NCBI GenBank assembly: GCA_947453225.1 | Contig: CANGFV010000004.1 | Coordinates: 1 to 43,568 of the forward strand | Reading direction: 5' to 3' | Source of the DNA: Pseudomonadota bacterium | GTDB lineage: Bacteria; Pseudomonadota; Gammaproteobacteria; Steroidobacterales; Steroidobacteraceae | Length of the DNA: 43,568 bases | Notes under the pieces: model-generated | Database searches by the model: none | Seen by the model: the letters and a program-made list of their open reading frames with translations, nothing else | What the model was told of the DNA's origin: nothing | Made by a program: the position numbers and the translations under genes | In this document: one piece after another, positions 27,683 to 37,212 of the stretch | Numbering within the stretch: the first letter of the stretch is position 1 | Layout: each line of letters starts with the position of its first letter

Positions 27683-29010
27683 GAAGACGATCTAAGCATG
27701 CGATGAAGTTACTGCCGCCCCAGGTTCTAGAGGTAGTAGATCTATCTCATGAAGCACAAGGGATCGCCAAAATGGATGGGCGTGCTGTATTTATTGATGG
27801 TGCTCTGCCGGGTGAAACGGTCGAAGTCCAGTTACTGCAAAAACGTAAAGGCGTGCAGGAGGCGCGACTGACTCAGGTAATTAAGCCTTCCATCGAACGC
27901 GTTGACCCCAAGTGTACTCATTACTCCATGTGTGGAGGCTGTGTGCAGCAGCATCTAGATTCAAGTAGTCAGTTGGCCTATAAGCAGAGTCAATTACTTG
28001 AAAACTTTGCACGTATTGCTAAGGTTGAAGTGCCGCAGGTGCTTGCACCTCTACAAGGTGACATTTGGAATTATCGCCGTCGTGCTCGATTAGGTGCGCG
28101 GTGGGTGCCGCAAAAAAACAGGACTTTAGTGGGCTTCCGTGAGCGTCATGATAATAAGTTGGCGGATATACGCAGTTGTCAGGTGCTCCGCGAGCCTCTT
28201 AGTTCATTGATTGATCCTTTGGGACAGTTGTTAGGCCGACTGACGGTGCGTGATAAGGTGCCGCAAGTTGAAGCTGCGGTTGCGGATAATATTACGGCGT
28301 TGGTGATACGTATTCTTGAAGATCTAACGGAAGCTGATTTGCAATTACTGCATGAGTTCCGTCGTGCGCACAACGTACAAATTTATCTTCAGCGTGAGGG
28401 GTATGACAGTATTACGGCATTACACCCTGAGTCAGCTATTGCACTGAATTATGAGCTGCTGCAGATGGGGTTAAAGTTTGAGTTTTTGCCCAATGATTTT
28501 ATTCAGGTCAATGCTGATTTGAATCAAAAGATGGTCGCTAAATCTTTAGAGTTGCTGTCTGTTGATAAGCAAGACCACGTGTTAGATCTATTTTGTGGCT
28601 TGGGTAATTTCTCACTGCCTATTGCGCAGCAAGCAGCTTCAGTATTGGGAATTGAGGGTGAGGTATCGTTAGTAGAGCGAGCACGTCATAACGCCCGTCT
28701 TAATCAGATTTCTAATATTGAGTTTATGGTGGCTAACCTTTTTGAAGAGCACAAGGATTCACCATTCGCTAAAAGAAAATTTAATAAGGTGTTGCTTGAT
28801 CCGCCACGTGCTGGTGCGCGAGAAATTCTTCCTGTGATTGCCAAGTGCGATGCTGATCGAATTGTCTATGTGTCTTGCCATCCAGGAACATTAGCGCGTG
28901 ATGCCGGTATTCTGGTACATGAGTTGGGTTATTCGCTCAAATCTGCTGGAGTTTTAGATATGTTTCCACACACGGCGCACGTCGAATCAATCGCTGTATT
29001 TGAGCGATAG
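27679..29010 (+). CDS. rlmD: 23S rRNA (uracil-1939-C5) methyltransferase RlmD
   Basis: The 443-residue enzyme makes m5U1939. An N-terminal TRAM-like domain spans about 10-65. The 4Fe-4S ligands are in CTHYSMCGGC and RSCQVL. The SAM site reads VLDLFCGLGNFSLP, followed by LLDPPRAGA and the catalytic cysteine in YVSCHPGTLARD. GTG 27679 is chosen because it overlaps the preceding stop and gives the arginine-rich N-terminus MRRRSK seen in relatives. ATG 27703 is an alternative. Confidence 0.94.
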   Translation: MRRRSKHAMKLLPPQVLEVVDLSHEAQGIAKMDGRAVFIDGALPGETVEVQLLQKRKGVQEARLTQVIKPSIERVDPKCTHYSMCGGCVQQHLDSSSQLAYKQSQLLENFARIAKVEVPQVLAPLQGDIWNYRRRARLGARWVPQKNRTLVGFRERHDNKLADIRSCQVLREPLSSLIDPLGQLLGRLTVRDKVPQVEAAVADNITALVIRILEDLTEADLQLLHEFRRAHNVQIYLQREGYDSITALHPESAIALNYELLQMGLKFEFLPNDFIQVNADLNQKMVAKSLELLSVDKQDHVLDLFCGLGNFSLPIAQQAASVLGIEGEVSLVERARHNARLNQISNIEFMVANLFEEHKDSPFAKRKFNKVLLDPPRAGAREILPVIAKCDADRIVYVSCHPGTLARDAGILVHELGYSLKSAGVLDMFPHTAHVESIAVFER

Positions 29011-29020
29011 GGAGGCTTTA

Positions 29021-30061
29021 ATGGCGATAGGTCCCCTAATGATCGATTTGGTTGGTAAGCAATTGCTATCTGAGGAGCGGCAGTTACTGAAGCATCCTTT
29101 GGTCGGTGGGATAATTATTTTTACTCGAAATTTTGAGAGTCGAGAACAGCTCATCCAATTGATTAATGAGGTTCGCGCCGAAAGTCATCCATCGTTGCTC
29201 ATTGCTGCAGATTACGAAGGTGGGCGAGTGCAGCGATTTCGTAAAGATTTTACAGTACTGCCTGCGATGCGATTGCTGGGTCAGGTGTATGACCGTGATC
29301 AGAATGAAGGCTTGGAATTGGCTCATCAGTTAGGTTGGTTGCTTGCTGCTGAATTAGGTGCGGTAGGTATTGATCTGAATTTTGGGCCCGTGGTGGATTT
29401 GGATTACGGTGCTAGTAGCGTCATTGGTGATCGAGCGTTTCATCGCGATCCTAATGTGGTGGCTCAACTTGCAATCAGTGTCATGTCGGGTATGCGTGAA
29501 GCAGGTATGTCTGCCGTGGCGAAGCATTTTCCTGGACATGGGGCGGTGGTGGCGGATTCGCACATCGCTATGCCCGTCGATCATCGGCCATATGCGGCGT
29601 TAGGAGAAGATATCCTCCCATATAAAAGGCTCATCACTGAGGGGCATTTACCTGCAGTAATGGCGGCCCATGTAGTGTTTGATCAAGTTGATAATTTACC
29701 CGCTAGTTTCTCGCAGCAATGGCTAGTTAATGAGCTGCGAGTGCATTTAGGATTTACTGGGGCGGTGTTCTCAGATGATTTAAGTATGGAAGGGGCAAGC
29801 GTGATTGGTGCGATGCCCGCGCGTGCCGAGCGTGCATTAGCGGCGGGCTGCGATATGGTATTAATTTGCAATAACCGACCTGCGGTGCTGCAAACATTGG
29901 AAGTACTTAACGTTCCGCATAATGCATTGAGAGAATCTCGGCTAGCTTCGTTGCGGGGTAGTCCAGTGTTGAGTCAGGAGCAGCTCGTCAGTTCTGATCA
30001 GTGGCAGCAATGCCGAAAAAATCTTTATAGGTACTGGGATGGTACCCAGTTCACAGTTTAA
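29021..30061 (+). CDS. nagZ: Beta-N-acetylhexosaminidase NagZ
   Basis: This 346-residue cytoplasmic family 3 glycosidase recycles peptidoglycan by removing GlcNAc from anhydromuropeptides. The catalytic loop is KHFPGHGAVVADSH, with the Asp/His pair, and the nucleophile region is VFSDDLSMEGA. ATG 29021 follows GGAGG at proper spacing. NagZ products feed AmpR-type beta-lactamase control in bacteria that have it; no such genes are visible here. Confidence 0.95.
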   Translation: MAIGPLMIDLVGKQLLSEERQLLKHPLVGGIIIFTRNFESREQLIQLINEVRAESHPSLLIAADYEGGRVQRFRKDFTVLPAMRLLGQVYDRDQNEGLELAHQLGWLLAAELGAVGIDLNFGPVVDLDYGASSVIGDRAFHRDPNVVAQLAISVMSGMREAGMSAVAKHFPGHGAVVADSHIAMPVDHRPYAALGEDILPYKRLITEGHLPAVMAAHVVFDQVDNLPASFSQQWLVNELRVHLGFTGAVFSDDLSMEGASVIGAMPARAERALAAGCDMVLICNNRPAVLQTLEVLNVPHNALRESRLASLRGSPVLSQEQLVSSDQWQQCRKNLYRYWDGTQFTV

Positions 30062-30144
30062 AAACTAAATACCCGTAGCACTGTGCAATATCACAAGCTA
30101 AGGATTAGCCTCGCAGCAGATGTCTAGAATGGCGCTGTTTCCGT

Positions 30145-31083
30145 ATGGCCTTAGATCAATATGTATTAAATAAAATTGTCGGCGCCTGTCCAGAAGGTCT
30201 TCTGATCTGTGATACTCGTCGTCAAGCGTGGCCAATTATTTATATCAATGAATCGTTGCGCGCTCTTATGGGTGAATCAGCACTAGGCATTGTTGGCTGC
30301 AAATTGAGTGTAACAACCCCGTTCAATTTTCTTGGAAAGACTACGGTCGTTAAGCTCATCCAAACCGCATTAGATACTGGTGAAGCGTGTCAGGCTGATT
30401 TAGAAAAAGATACTAATGATGAGTTGGAGACTCGGCCTAATACATACGTTCACGCCATTCCCATACATGATGGGCAGGGTCAGCTTACTCATGTAGCTTG
30501 TTTTTATAGACAGCTAAACTTAAATGACCAAATTTCAACGGGGCTGTTAGCCGATAAGATACTCAGTTCAGCGCCTGTTGCCTTGGTTAAAAAAGATCGT
30601 TCTACTGGGTTGTTAAGTAAGGCTTATTTTGATGATCAATTACGCCGTGATTTTGCTTATGCACAGCGCGAGCAGCGGCCAATAAGTATGTTTCTTTTCG
30701 ATATTCCCTATTTGTTTGCTTATAAAGAGGTATTTGGCGCTACTGGCGCTGAACTCACTTTCAAGAGAGTGGCTGGTACGGTTGCGGGTTGCTTTCGGCG
30801 TACTAGCGACTTGTGTGCTCGCTGGGATGAGTCTCGGCTGTTGGCGGCAACACTGACGACTAAACCTGATAAAGCTGAAGAGTTCGCGGGCTTTATTCAG
30901 ACCAGAGTGAGGGATTTGGCTATTCATCATCCGCGTGCGGTGGGTGTGCGTTTTGTCACCCTGGGTGTAAATTTTGTTTCCCGTGTGCCCGATAGGGCAG
31001 AAACTCTGGGTTCATTTGTTGCTGAGCTACTGGGTCAATCTGATGTTGAGACTTGGGGGGGCTCACTAATTAATAATAACTAA
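30145..31083 (+). CDS. PAS domain protein with degenerate GGDEF domain
   Basis: In this 312-residue protein, residues 5-130 form a PAS domain (PIIYINESLRALMG and a beta-rich end at THVACFYRQL). Residues 150-305 align with a diguanylate cyclase: DRSTGLLSKAYFDDQLRRDF, then FDIPYLFAYKEVFG and SDLCARWDESRLLAAT. The GGDEF signature is replaced by RWDES (226-230), and only the first metal aspartate (D186) is kept. The domain is therefore unlikely to make c-di-GMP. It could sense a ligand through PAS and act by binding a partner. It stands alone between nagZ and a universal stress gene. Confidence 0.8.
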   Translation: MALDQYVLNKIVGACPEGLLICDTRRQAWPIIYINESLRALMGESALGIVGCKLSVTTPFNFLGKTTVVKLIQTALDTGEACQADLEKDTNDELETRPNTYVHAIPIHDGQGQLTHVACFYRQLNLNDQISTGLLADKILSSAPVALVKKDRSTGLLSKAYFDDQLRRDFAYAQREQRPISMFLFDIPYLFAYKEVFGATGAELTFKRVAGTVAGCFRRTSDLCARWDESRLLAATLTTKPDKAEEFAGFIQTRVRDLAIHHPRAVGVRFVTLGVNFVSRVPDRAETLGSFVAELLGQSDVETWGGSLINNN

Positions 31084-31243
31084 AACAATAACTTATAATT
31101 AGCGATTATTAATTGGCTTTAAATAGTGTTTCGTTTAGAGACTGGTTTGTTTAGGGGATATACCTGATTGTTTTGTCTCATGCTATTGAGTCCACTGTAC
31201 GTGGAGCTCTGACTTATTGTGTTGAACTTTCTGGAGACAAAAC

Positions 31244-31699
31244 ATGTACAAGAAAATTTTAGTGCCGGTGGATGGTAGTGCCGCTGCAGCGCGTGGTCTT
31301 GAGGAGGCAATCAAGTTGGCAAAGGATCAGAATGCCAAAATACGTCTAATACATGTCATTAACGAATTAATGGTGGTTTCTACCTATGAGGCAACTATCT
31401 ATACCGGTGATCTGATCAGTGCCTTGCGTGAAAGCGGTAATAAGTTATTAGATAGAGTTAAGCAGCAGGTTGCTAATGCTGGCATTCAAGTAGAGAGTGA
31501 AATGTTAGAGGCGCATAGTGGTCAAGCGGGTAATACGATTGCTCATGATGCAGATCACGCGCATTGCGATCTGATTGTGATTGGTACTCACGGACGTCGT
31601 GGATTGAGTCGTGTCGTGATGGGTAGTGATGCTGAGCAAGTAGTGCGTTTGGCGAAGGTGCCGGTGTTGCTTGTGCGCAGCGCAGATGCCAAATCTTAA
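31244..31699 (+). CDS. Universal stress protein, UspA family
   Basis: The 151-residue protein has the single Usp domain. The N-terminus MYKKILVPVDGS is characteristic, and the ATP-binding pattern G-2x-G-9x-G-S is complete in GTHGRRGLSRVVMGS. This points to the ATP-binding type of universal stress protein. ATG follows a GGAG site. The 160 bases upstream contain a perfect TATAAT (31094-31099) with no good -35 box. Confidence 0.92.
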   Translation: MYKKILVPVDGSAAAARGLEEAIKLAKDQNAKIRLIHVINELMVVSTYEATIYTGDLISALRESGNKLLDRVKQQVANAGIQVESEMLEAHSGQAGNTIAHDADHAHCDLIVIGTHGRRGLSRVVMGSDAEQVVRLAKVPVLLVRSADAKS

Positions 31700-31877
31700 A
31701 CTAACATTATCGTGCAATTTGTAAGATTACTGTGTAGAGTCGCGTCTCGCTTTAGCGCTGTCCGGCGCTTTAACTTCTCGCAGTAGTGAGCAGTCATCTG
31801 TTCTGATTCGCGATCTTTTTTGTCCATGCCTCACCGGACTAGGAAATGATTTCTTGCAGGCTGGTTGAGGATTATTC

Positions 31878-33176
31878 ATGCTCCCTTTTGAGACGCTTGG
31901 CCTAAGGTCGGAAATCGTTCGCGCCGTGACCGAGCGCGGTTACAGCACGCCAACTCCCGTACAAGCACGCGCCATTCCTGAAATTCTCTCGGGGCGAGAT
32001 ATGCTGGCGGGTGCACAAACTGGTACTGGAAAAACAGCAGGTTTTACGCTGCCATTACTACAGCGACTCGCGGCCACAGTGCGCCAAGGTAAGGCGCCTC
32101 GAGCATTGGTGTTGACGCCAACTAGAGAACTTGCATTACAAGTGGCTGAGAGTATTCGCGACTATGGTCGTTATCTTTCGCTGCGTAATACAGTGATATT
32201 TGGTGGTGTTAGTATCAATCCACAAATTGATTCATTGTCGCGCGGTACCGATATCATCATTGCAACCCCTGGCCGATTGCTAGATCACTGTCAGCAACGC
32301 ACTGTGGATTTGAGTCAAATTGAAATTCTTGTCTTGGATGAGGTGGATCGAATGCTTGATATGGGATTTATCAATGACATTCGTAAAGTGATTCGTCTGT
32401 TGCCAGTTAAAAGGCAAAACTTAATGTTCTCGGCAACTTACTCTGATGACATTCGTAAACTTGCTCATGGTGTTCTTAAAAGTCCAGTAGAAGTTGAGGT
32501 GGCACCTCGAAACACTACGATTGAATCTGTTGCGCAATCTGTATATCTAGTCCCTAAGGAAACTAAGCGTGCATTGTTATCGCATTTAATCCGTACCAAT
32601 GATTGGCCGCAAGTGTTGGTGTTCACTCGGACTAAACACGGTGCTAATCGTCTGACTAAGCAATTGCAAGATGATTCAATTACTGCCGCGGCCATTCATG
32701 GTAACAAGAGCCAATCTGCACGAGTGGCTGCGTTAACAGGGTTTAAAAGCGGTCAAGTCAGGGCATTAGTGGCTACAGAAGTTGCGGCTCGTGGGCTAGA
32801 CATCAAAGAATTACCTTACGTGGTTAACTTCGAGCTGCCCAATGTGCCTGAAGATTATGTGCATCGTATTGGTCGTACTGGGCGGGCGGGGGCGACAGGT
32901 GAGGCTATTTCATTGGTGGCTTCTGATGAGTCAGGATTATTGAAAGATATTGAGCGATTGATACGTAAGAGCATTCGTAGAGATGCCTTACCAGAAATTT
33001 CATCGCCGCCAAAAAACTCAAGCCCATCGACTGACGTTGATCAATCTCAGCTGGTTCGTCAGCACGCGAATCAACGTGATCAAGCGCGGCGTCCTTCATC
33101 TCAAAAGAACGCTTCTGGTCATGGCGATCGTCGCTTACAGGGTAACAGAAGATTTGCCAGACCCGGTTCTAGGTAG
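31878..33176 (+). CDS. rhlE: ATP-dependent RNA helicase, RhlE type (DEAD-box with DEVD)
   Basis: This is a 432-residue SF2 RNA helicase. Motifs in order: the Q-motif region [13 protein letters not shown], Walker A AQTGTGKT, Ia PTRELALQ, Ib TPGRLLD, motif [11 protein letters not shown] (154-157), [16 protein letters not shown], and [12 protein letters not shown]. The C-terminal 70 residues are basic and disordered, as in RhlE, for RNA binding. Motif II reads DEVD instead of DEAD and the alanine position is valine. A 178-base untranslated stretch lies upstream, consistent with post-transcriptional control but without an obvious structure. Confidence 0.92.
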   Translation: MLPFETLGLRSEIVRAVTERGYSTPTPVQARAIPEILSGRDMLAGAQTGTGKTAGFTLPLLQRLAATVRQGKAPRALVLTPTRELALQVAESIRDYGRYLSLRNTVIFGGVSINPQIDSLSRGTDIIIATPGRLLDHCQQRTVDLSQIEILVLDEVDRMLDMGFINDIRKVIRLLPVKRQNLMFSATYSDDIRKLAHGVLKSPVEVEVAPRNTTIESVAQSVYLVPKETKRALLSHLIRTNDWPQVLVFTRTKHGANRLTKQLQDDSITAAAIHGNKSQSARVAALTGFKSGQVRALVATEVAARGLDIKELPYVVNFELPNVPEDYVHRIGRTGRAGATGEAISLVASDESGLLKDIERLIRKSIRRDALPEISSPPKNSSPSTDVDQSQLVRQHANQRDQARRPSSQKNASGHGDRRLQGNRRFARPGSR

Positions 33177-33200
33177 TCGACTGTAGGAGTTGTACTGCCA

Positions 33201-34109
33201 CTAATGTCTTTCGTATGAAGGTAATAACTGCCGCATGAGATTTAGTAGGCGTTTATAACTGTCATATCGTCGTTGATTGATTTCTCCGGTTGCAACAGCA
33301 GCTTGAATGGCGCAGCCGGGTTCGCGAAAGTGTAGGCAGTTATTGAATTTGCATTGACCCGAATAGCGAGAAAATTCACGCCAGCCAAAAGCCACTTGAA
33401 GATCATTCACGGGTGCTGGCGCATAATCTCTAACGCCGGGTGAGTCCATGAGAGAGGCGTGTAATTCGGGTAGGTCAAACAAGATCGTTGAGACTGTGGT
33501 GTGGCGGCCTTCGCCTGTTCCTTCAGAAATTTCACGAATACGTTGAATGTCATCACCTACCAGGGCGTTAGTTAAGGTTGATTTGCCTACGCCTGATTCT
33601 CCGACCAACATAGAGACTTCATTGCGTAGTACCTCTCGTAATGCGGTAAGCGATTGTTCCTGATGCGCCGAAACATATACAACTTTATATCCGGCTTGTT
33701 GATATACGTGGACTTGATCTAAGAGCGCTTGGCTATGCCCTAAATCTTGTTTAGTGATGAGAAGTAGAGACTTAATACCCCCTAATTCTGCACCGGCCAG
33801 ATAGCGATCTACGATAAAAGGATCACTAGCGGGTTGATCGCTCATCAAGATTACAAGCTGAGTCATGTTGGCGGCCAGTACTTCAGGTCGACCTTGAGCG
33901 TTGGTGCGTGTGAAATGAGTTTTGCGAGGTAGTGCCTCGGTGACCTGTAACGTGCCGGAACTTGAGTTGATGGCTGCAGTGACCTCATCACCGCAAACTA
34001 CACGTAAACGTTTGCCGAAAACTTCTGCTGGTTGCTTGCGGCCGTCTTCTAGAGCGACAACGACACGTCTGCCATAGCACTCAACGACGCGCGCTATCGT
34101 TGAAGTCAT
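33201..34109 (-). CDS. rsgA: Ribosome small-subunit GTPase RsgA
   Basis: The 302-residue circularly permuted GTPase checks late 30S assembly. It has an N-terminal OB domain, then G4 ITKQDL, G1 GESGVGKST and G3 DSPGVRDY in permuted order, and a C-terminal zinc knuckle with cysteines and histidine in CKFNNCLHFREPGC. It is convergent with rhlE and lies two bases from the M48 gene on the same strand. Pairing near orn is common in gammaproteobacteria. Confidence 0.96.
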   Translation of the reverse strand: MTSTIARVVECYGRRVVVALEDGRKQPAEVFGKRLRVVCGDEVTAAINSSSGTLQVTEALPRKTHFTRTNAQGRPEVLAANMTQLVILMSDQPASDPFIVDRYLAGAELGGIKSLLLITKQDLGHSQALLDQVHVYQQAGYKVVYVSAHQEQSLTALREVLRNEVSMLVGESGVGKSTLTNALVGDDIQRIREISEGTGEGRHTTVSTILFDLPELHASLMDSPGVRDYAPAPVNDLQVAFGWREFSRYSGQCKFNNCLHFREPGCAIQAAVATGEINQRRYDSYKRLLNLMRQLLPSYERH

Positions 34110-34111
34110 GA

Positions 34112-35371
34112 CTAGATTGCACCTTGTGCCTTATGTAGGCTTTCAAGAAAGGCGATTCGCTCCAAAGCAGGTGGGTGTGAGTCATAAAACTTAGAGTGCA
34201 CTGTGTCCGGTGTGAGCGTGCTGGCGTTATCTCGATAGAGTTTGGTTAAGGCGGTAATCAAATCTTTTGCATCGGCATGCTGTGATGCGAAGGTATCGGC
34301 TTCAAATTCGTGTTTGCGTGACCACGCAGATCCAATTGGTGTAAAGAAAAATAAGAAAGGCCCTGAAGCCAACATAAATAGTAGCAAGGCGCTATGTGTT
34401 GAAGGTTGGGCGACGCCAAAGGCAGCATAAAATTCTGGCCAGTTGGCTAAGTAACCCAGTACAGCAAATCCCACTAGGCTAAGTATTGATGAGAGAATTA
34501 AACCCTTGCGGATGTGGTTCAGGCTATAGTGTCCCAACTCATGAGCTAGAACGGCTTCAATTTCAGTGGGGGTTAGTCTTTCTACTAAGGTATCGAAAAA
34601 AACAATGCGTTTATTTCGTCCTAGGCCAGTGAAATAAGCATTACCGTGGGTGGAGCGAGATGAACCATCCATAACAAAAATACCTGCTGATGAAAACTTA
34701 CATCGACTCAAGAGTTGACTAATACGTTCCGCAAGTGCCTCATCTTTGAGTGGGTTAAATTTATTGAATAGCGGGGCGATAAAAATAGGCCAAGCCCAAC
34801 TGATGATTAGGCTGAAGGACAGCCATACCGCCCAAGCGTAAAACCACCATAAATATCCTGCTGAATTCATCAGACTTAGTACGACCCAGATCAAAGGCAG
34901 GCCTAGTGCAGCGCCGATGAGTAAACCTTTTAGCAGGTCTAGGCAGAATGTCTTAAGGGTCATGCGATTGAAGCCAAAACGAGCCTCTATCCGAAAGCTG
35001 CGATACCACGATAAAGGTAAATCAATCAGTGTTGTCAGAAGTAACAGCGAGCCTATAACGGCCACACCATGCCAAGGGTTAGGTAGCTTGAACGCTGCCC
35101 AGTAGTCATCAAGCCAGTTGATACCACCACCGAGCGTGATCAAAAGAAGGATCACTGCACCGAGCAGGGTATCAATCTGGTTGATCTTTCCGCGAGCCAG
35201 GGTGTAGTCCGCAGCTTTTTGGTGTTCTTCTAGAGTGATAGTGTCAATAAATTCTTTAGGTACTTCACTTCGATGATGACTAACGCAAGTCATTTGGCGA
35301 CGCGTTAGCCAGATTCGCACGGCCGTGCTGGTAAGTAGCGCAAAGATAAAGGCTAGTGTCAGAGTAGTCAT
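34112..35371 (-). CDS. M48 family membrane zinc metalloprotease (Ste24/CAAX-protease type)
   Basis: The 419-residue membrane protease has several transmembrane helices. The zinc site is HELGHYSLNH (HExxH), with a distal glutamate in HEFEADTFASQ. Length and layout resemble Ste24-type proteases rather than the shorter HtpX. Bacterial members are thought to take part in membrane protein quality control; a prenyl substrate is unlikely. It is divergent from orn with about 105 bases between. Confidence 0.9.
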   Translation of the reverse strand: MTTLTLAFIFALLTSTAVRIWLTRRQMTCVSHHRSEVPKEFIDTITLEEHQKAADYTLARGKINQIDTLLGAVILLLITLGGGINWLDDYWAAFKLPNPWHGVAVIGSLLLLTTLIDLPLSWYRSFRIEARFGFNRMTLKTFCLDLLKGLLIGAALGLPLIWVVLSLMNSAGYLWWFYAWAVWLSFSLIISWAWPIFIAPLFNKFNPLKDEALAERISQLLSRCKFSSAGIFVMDGSSRSTHGNAYFTGLGRNKRIVFFDTLVERLTPTEIEAVLAHELGHYSLNHIRKGLILSSILSLVGFAVLGYLANWPEFYAAFGVAQPSTHSALLLFMLASGPFLFFFTPIGSAWSRKHEFEADTFASQHADAKDLITALTKLYRDNASTLTPDTVHSKFYDSHPPALERIAFLESLHKAQGAI

Positions 35372-35476
35372 TGGGCGTGAAGGTTGAAGTGCTTAAAATC
35401 GTGTTAATGATCGCAGATCTCAATGATCTGTGCTGCTCAAGGTGGTATTCTGCCGGAAACCATCGAGGAGTTGTTT

Positions 35477-36031
35477 GTGACTGAATTAGATAGTAGCCGT
35501 TTAATTTGGATTGATCTAGAAATGACGGGACTGGATACCCTTAAGGATCATATTATCGAAATCGCTACCGTGGTGACGGATAAAGATTTGAAGATCTTGG
35601 CCGAAGGACCTGCTTTGGCCATTCGCCACCCTGAGTCTGTATTGGCCGCAATGGATGAATGGAATCAGCGGCAACATGGCAGTTCTGGTTTGATTCAGCG
35701 CGTCTTAGAAAGTCGTGTCACGATGGAAATGGCCGAGAAGCAGACCCTTGATTTCCTATCGAAGTGGGTAGACAAGGGGCAGTCGCCTATGTGCGGCAAT
35801 AGTATCTGTCAGGACCGTCGATTTCTGGCACGGCAAATGCCAGCCCTAGAGCGTTTCTTTCATTATCGCAATTTAGATGTGAGTACCGTAAAAGAGCTGG
35901 CGCGACGTTGGGCGCCGCATATCATGCAAAAATTCCACAAAAACACCAGCCATCTTGCTTTGGACGATGTGCACGATTCAATCAATGAACTGATTCACTA
36001 TCGGCAGTATTTTTTTCGGGTTGATCAATAA
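35477..36031 (+). CDS. orn: Oligoribonuclease
   Basis: The 184-residue DEDDh exoribonuclease degrades RNA dinucleotides and pGpG from c-di-GMP turnover. Active-site residues are in WIDLEMTGL (D13, E15), in CQDRRFL and in the terminal H-x4-D pattern of [14 protein letters not shown] 35477 is chosen: GAGGAG lies six bases upstream and the length matches E. coli Orn. An upstream ATG at 35423 would add 18 unrelated residues. Confidence 0.95.
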   Translation: MTELDSSRLIWIDLEMTGLDTLKDHIIEIATVVTDKDLKILAEGPALAIRHPESVLAAMDEWNQRQHGSSGLIQRVLESRVTMEMAEKQTLDFLSKWVDKGQSPMCGNSICQDRRFLARQMPALERFFHYRNLDVSTVKELARRWAPHIMQKFHKNTSHLALDDVHDSINELIHYRQYFFRVDQ

Positions 36032-36088
36032 CTATATCAGGTGATGCTGTCAACCTTGCTGGGTCTTGAGCGCAGTATAAATTCTCTG

Positions 36089-36097
36089 TGATATAGT
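36089..36097 (+). promoter_or_regulatory. Extended -10 promoter abutting the DUF1249 start codon
   Basis: TG-A-TATAGT forms an extended -10 element. The expected start of transcription falls around the ATG at 36104, which would make a leaderless or very short-leader message. No -35 box at standard spacing was found, as is tolerated for extended -10 promoters. Confidence 0.35.
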
Positions 36098-36103
36098 CGC
36101 CCA

Positions 36104-36586
36104 ATGCTTGGCTTACCTGTACAAGACCATCAGCTTCAAGTTTCTTGGCGAGCTCGCCCAGGGGACTTTGTGAGCTTGATGACGGTATACGAAAGCAATT
36201 ATTTGCGTTTACGTCAGTTGATTCCACAGCTGAATAGTTTAGAAGGTAGCTACATTTCTAAAGTGGCAGGTGAAAGTCCGCTTTTGCTCAAGGTGCAGGA
36301 GCTTGGTCCGTATACCTCAACATTTCTGCTGAGTTATATCTTTGATGAGGGTTATGGCGCTATTTTAGATCCCAATCTTCAGGTGCGTGTATATCATGAT
36401 GCTGGTGTGGCTGAAGTACTCGCCTGTGCTCGATGGCATCGGCATGATGTACTGAATGCGATTAAGTCATCGATTTATCTTAATTTAGGTGATCGCTGGC
36501 TAAAGAATATGATGCTCAATAAGTGGCTTGATTATTGCTTAACTCGAGGTCATCAAAAGCACTGGCAGTCAGTGGTTAGTGGCTAG
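36104..36586 (+). CDS. DUF1249 family protein (YqiB-like)
   Basis: The 160-residue soluble protein matches YqiB-like features: the N-terminal VYESNYLRLRQLIP, the central LQVRVYHDAGVAEVLACAR and the C-terminal LNKWLDYCLTRGH. The family has no established function. The first 20 residues before GDFVSLM have no clear counterpart in E. coli YqiB, so the true start could be slightly downstream. It is two bases from the next gene. Confidence 0.82.
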   Translation: MLGLPVQDHQLQVSWRARPGDFVSLMTVYESNYLRLRQLIPQLNSLEGSYISKVAGESPLLLKVQELGPYTSTFLLSYIFDEGYGAILDPNLQVRVYHDAGVAEVLACARWHRHDVLNAIKSSIYLNLGDRWLKNMMLNKWLDYCLTRGHQKHWQSVVSG

Positions 36587-36588
36587 CT

Positions 36589-37146
36589 ATGAAAGCTGAT
36601 TTCCTTAAACTCAGAAGGCGGCCTTTTTTTCTGCCTTTATTGATGCCATTGCTGCTGCTTGCACTAGTGATCTTGGCTGCCGTATGGCTCTTAGATGCCA
36701 GAAATACCACGGTCTTTATTCTGGTACGTAATGCAGAAGTGGAGCAATCACTGGCGCCCAATCCTGGGTTGAACGAATTTGGTAAGGCGCGTGCCGTCCA
36801 TCTGACAGAGTTTTTATCGCGGCTTAAACCTGAGCAAGCTGTTGATGCAATCTATGCAATTCAAACTGTGCCTGCGCAAGAAACGGCAGCTCCACTGGCT
36901 TCAAAGATGGGTCTGGCGGTCAATGTGCTTGCTTCCGTAGTATCTAATTCAGCGTTAAGTGATCTACGTGATCATCATCCCGGAGAAGTTGTATTGGTGG
37001 TGGCGTCTCGCGAGAAACTAATTGAGTTGTTATCTGAGGTGGGTCATCAGCAATGGAATATTGATGAGTCAAGTTACGACGCAGTGTTTGTGGTTCATGA
37101 GTCGCGCTTAAGTAAGACCTCCGTGGTTCGCTTTGATTATCAATGA
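36589..37146 (+). CDS. Membrane-anchored histidine-phosphatase-like protein lacking catalytic residues
   Basis: The 185-residue protein has a basic N-terminus (KLRRRPF), one transmembrane helix at about 13-35, and a domain following the branch 1 histidine phosphatase plan. The usual VRHAE motif is VRNAE (R47-N48-A49-E50), so the phosphorylated histidine is asparagine. The ETAAPLA helix is present, but the arginine before it is proline (VPAQETA). The second catalytic histidine region reads VVASRE instead of VxGHS/N. It is probably not a phosphatase. The fold may serve binding of a phosphorylated ligand or partner, by inference. It is co-oriented with the DUF1249 gene. Confidence 0.72.
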   Translation: MKADFLKLRRRPFFLPLLMPLLLLALVILAAVWLLDARNTTVFILVRNAEVEQSLAPNPGLNEFGKARAVHLTEFLSRLKPEQAVDAIYAIQTVPAQETAAPLASKMGLAVNVLASVVSNSALSDLRDHHPGEVVLVVASREKLIELLSEVGHQQWNIDESSYDAVFVVHESRLSKTSVVRFDYQ

Positions 37147-37184
37147 CGACAGTGTCCTTGGCTTGCGCTGATAATGCTGCTTGG

Positions 37185-37193
37185 TGGTAAAAT
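37185..37193 (+). promoter_or_regulatory. Extended -10 promoter of the tRNA-Ala/tRNA-Arg unit
   Basis: TGG-TAAAAT is an extended -10 with five of six consensus bases, about 20 bases upstream of the mature tRNA-Ala end. A possible TTGCGC -35 (37163-37168) has a long 19-bp spacer. Both tRNAs could be read from here. Confidence 0.45.
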
Positions 37194-37212
37194 TTTGATC
37201 GGTTAAACGCGT

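Noticed and set aside
31094-31099. Perfect TATAAT before the universal stress gene
   Set aside because: No -35 box at usable spacing, AT-rich surroundings and a distance of 145 bases from the start codon. Not called as a promoter.
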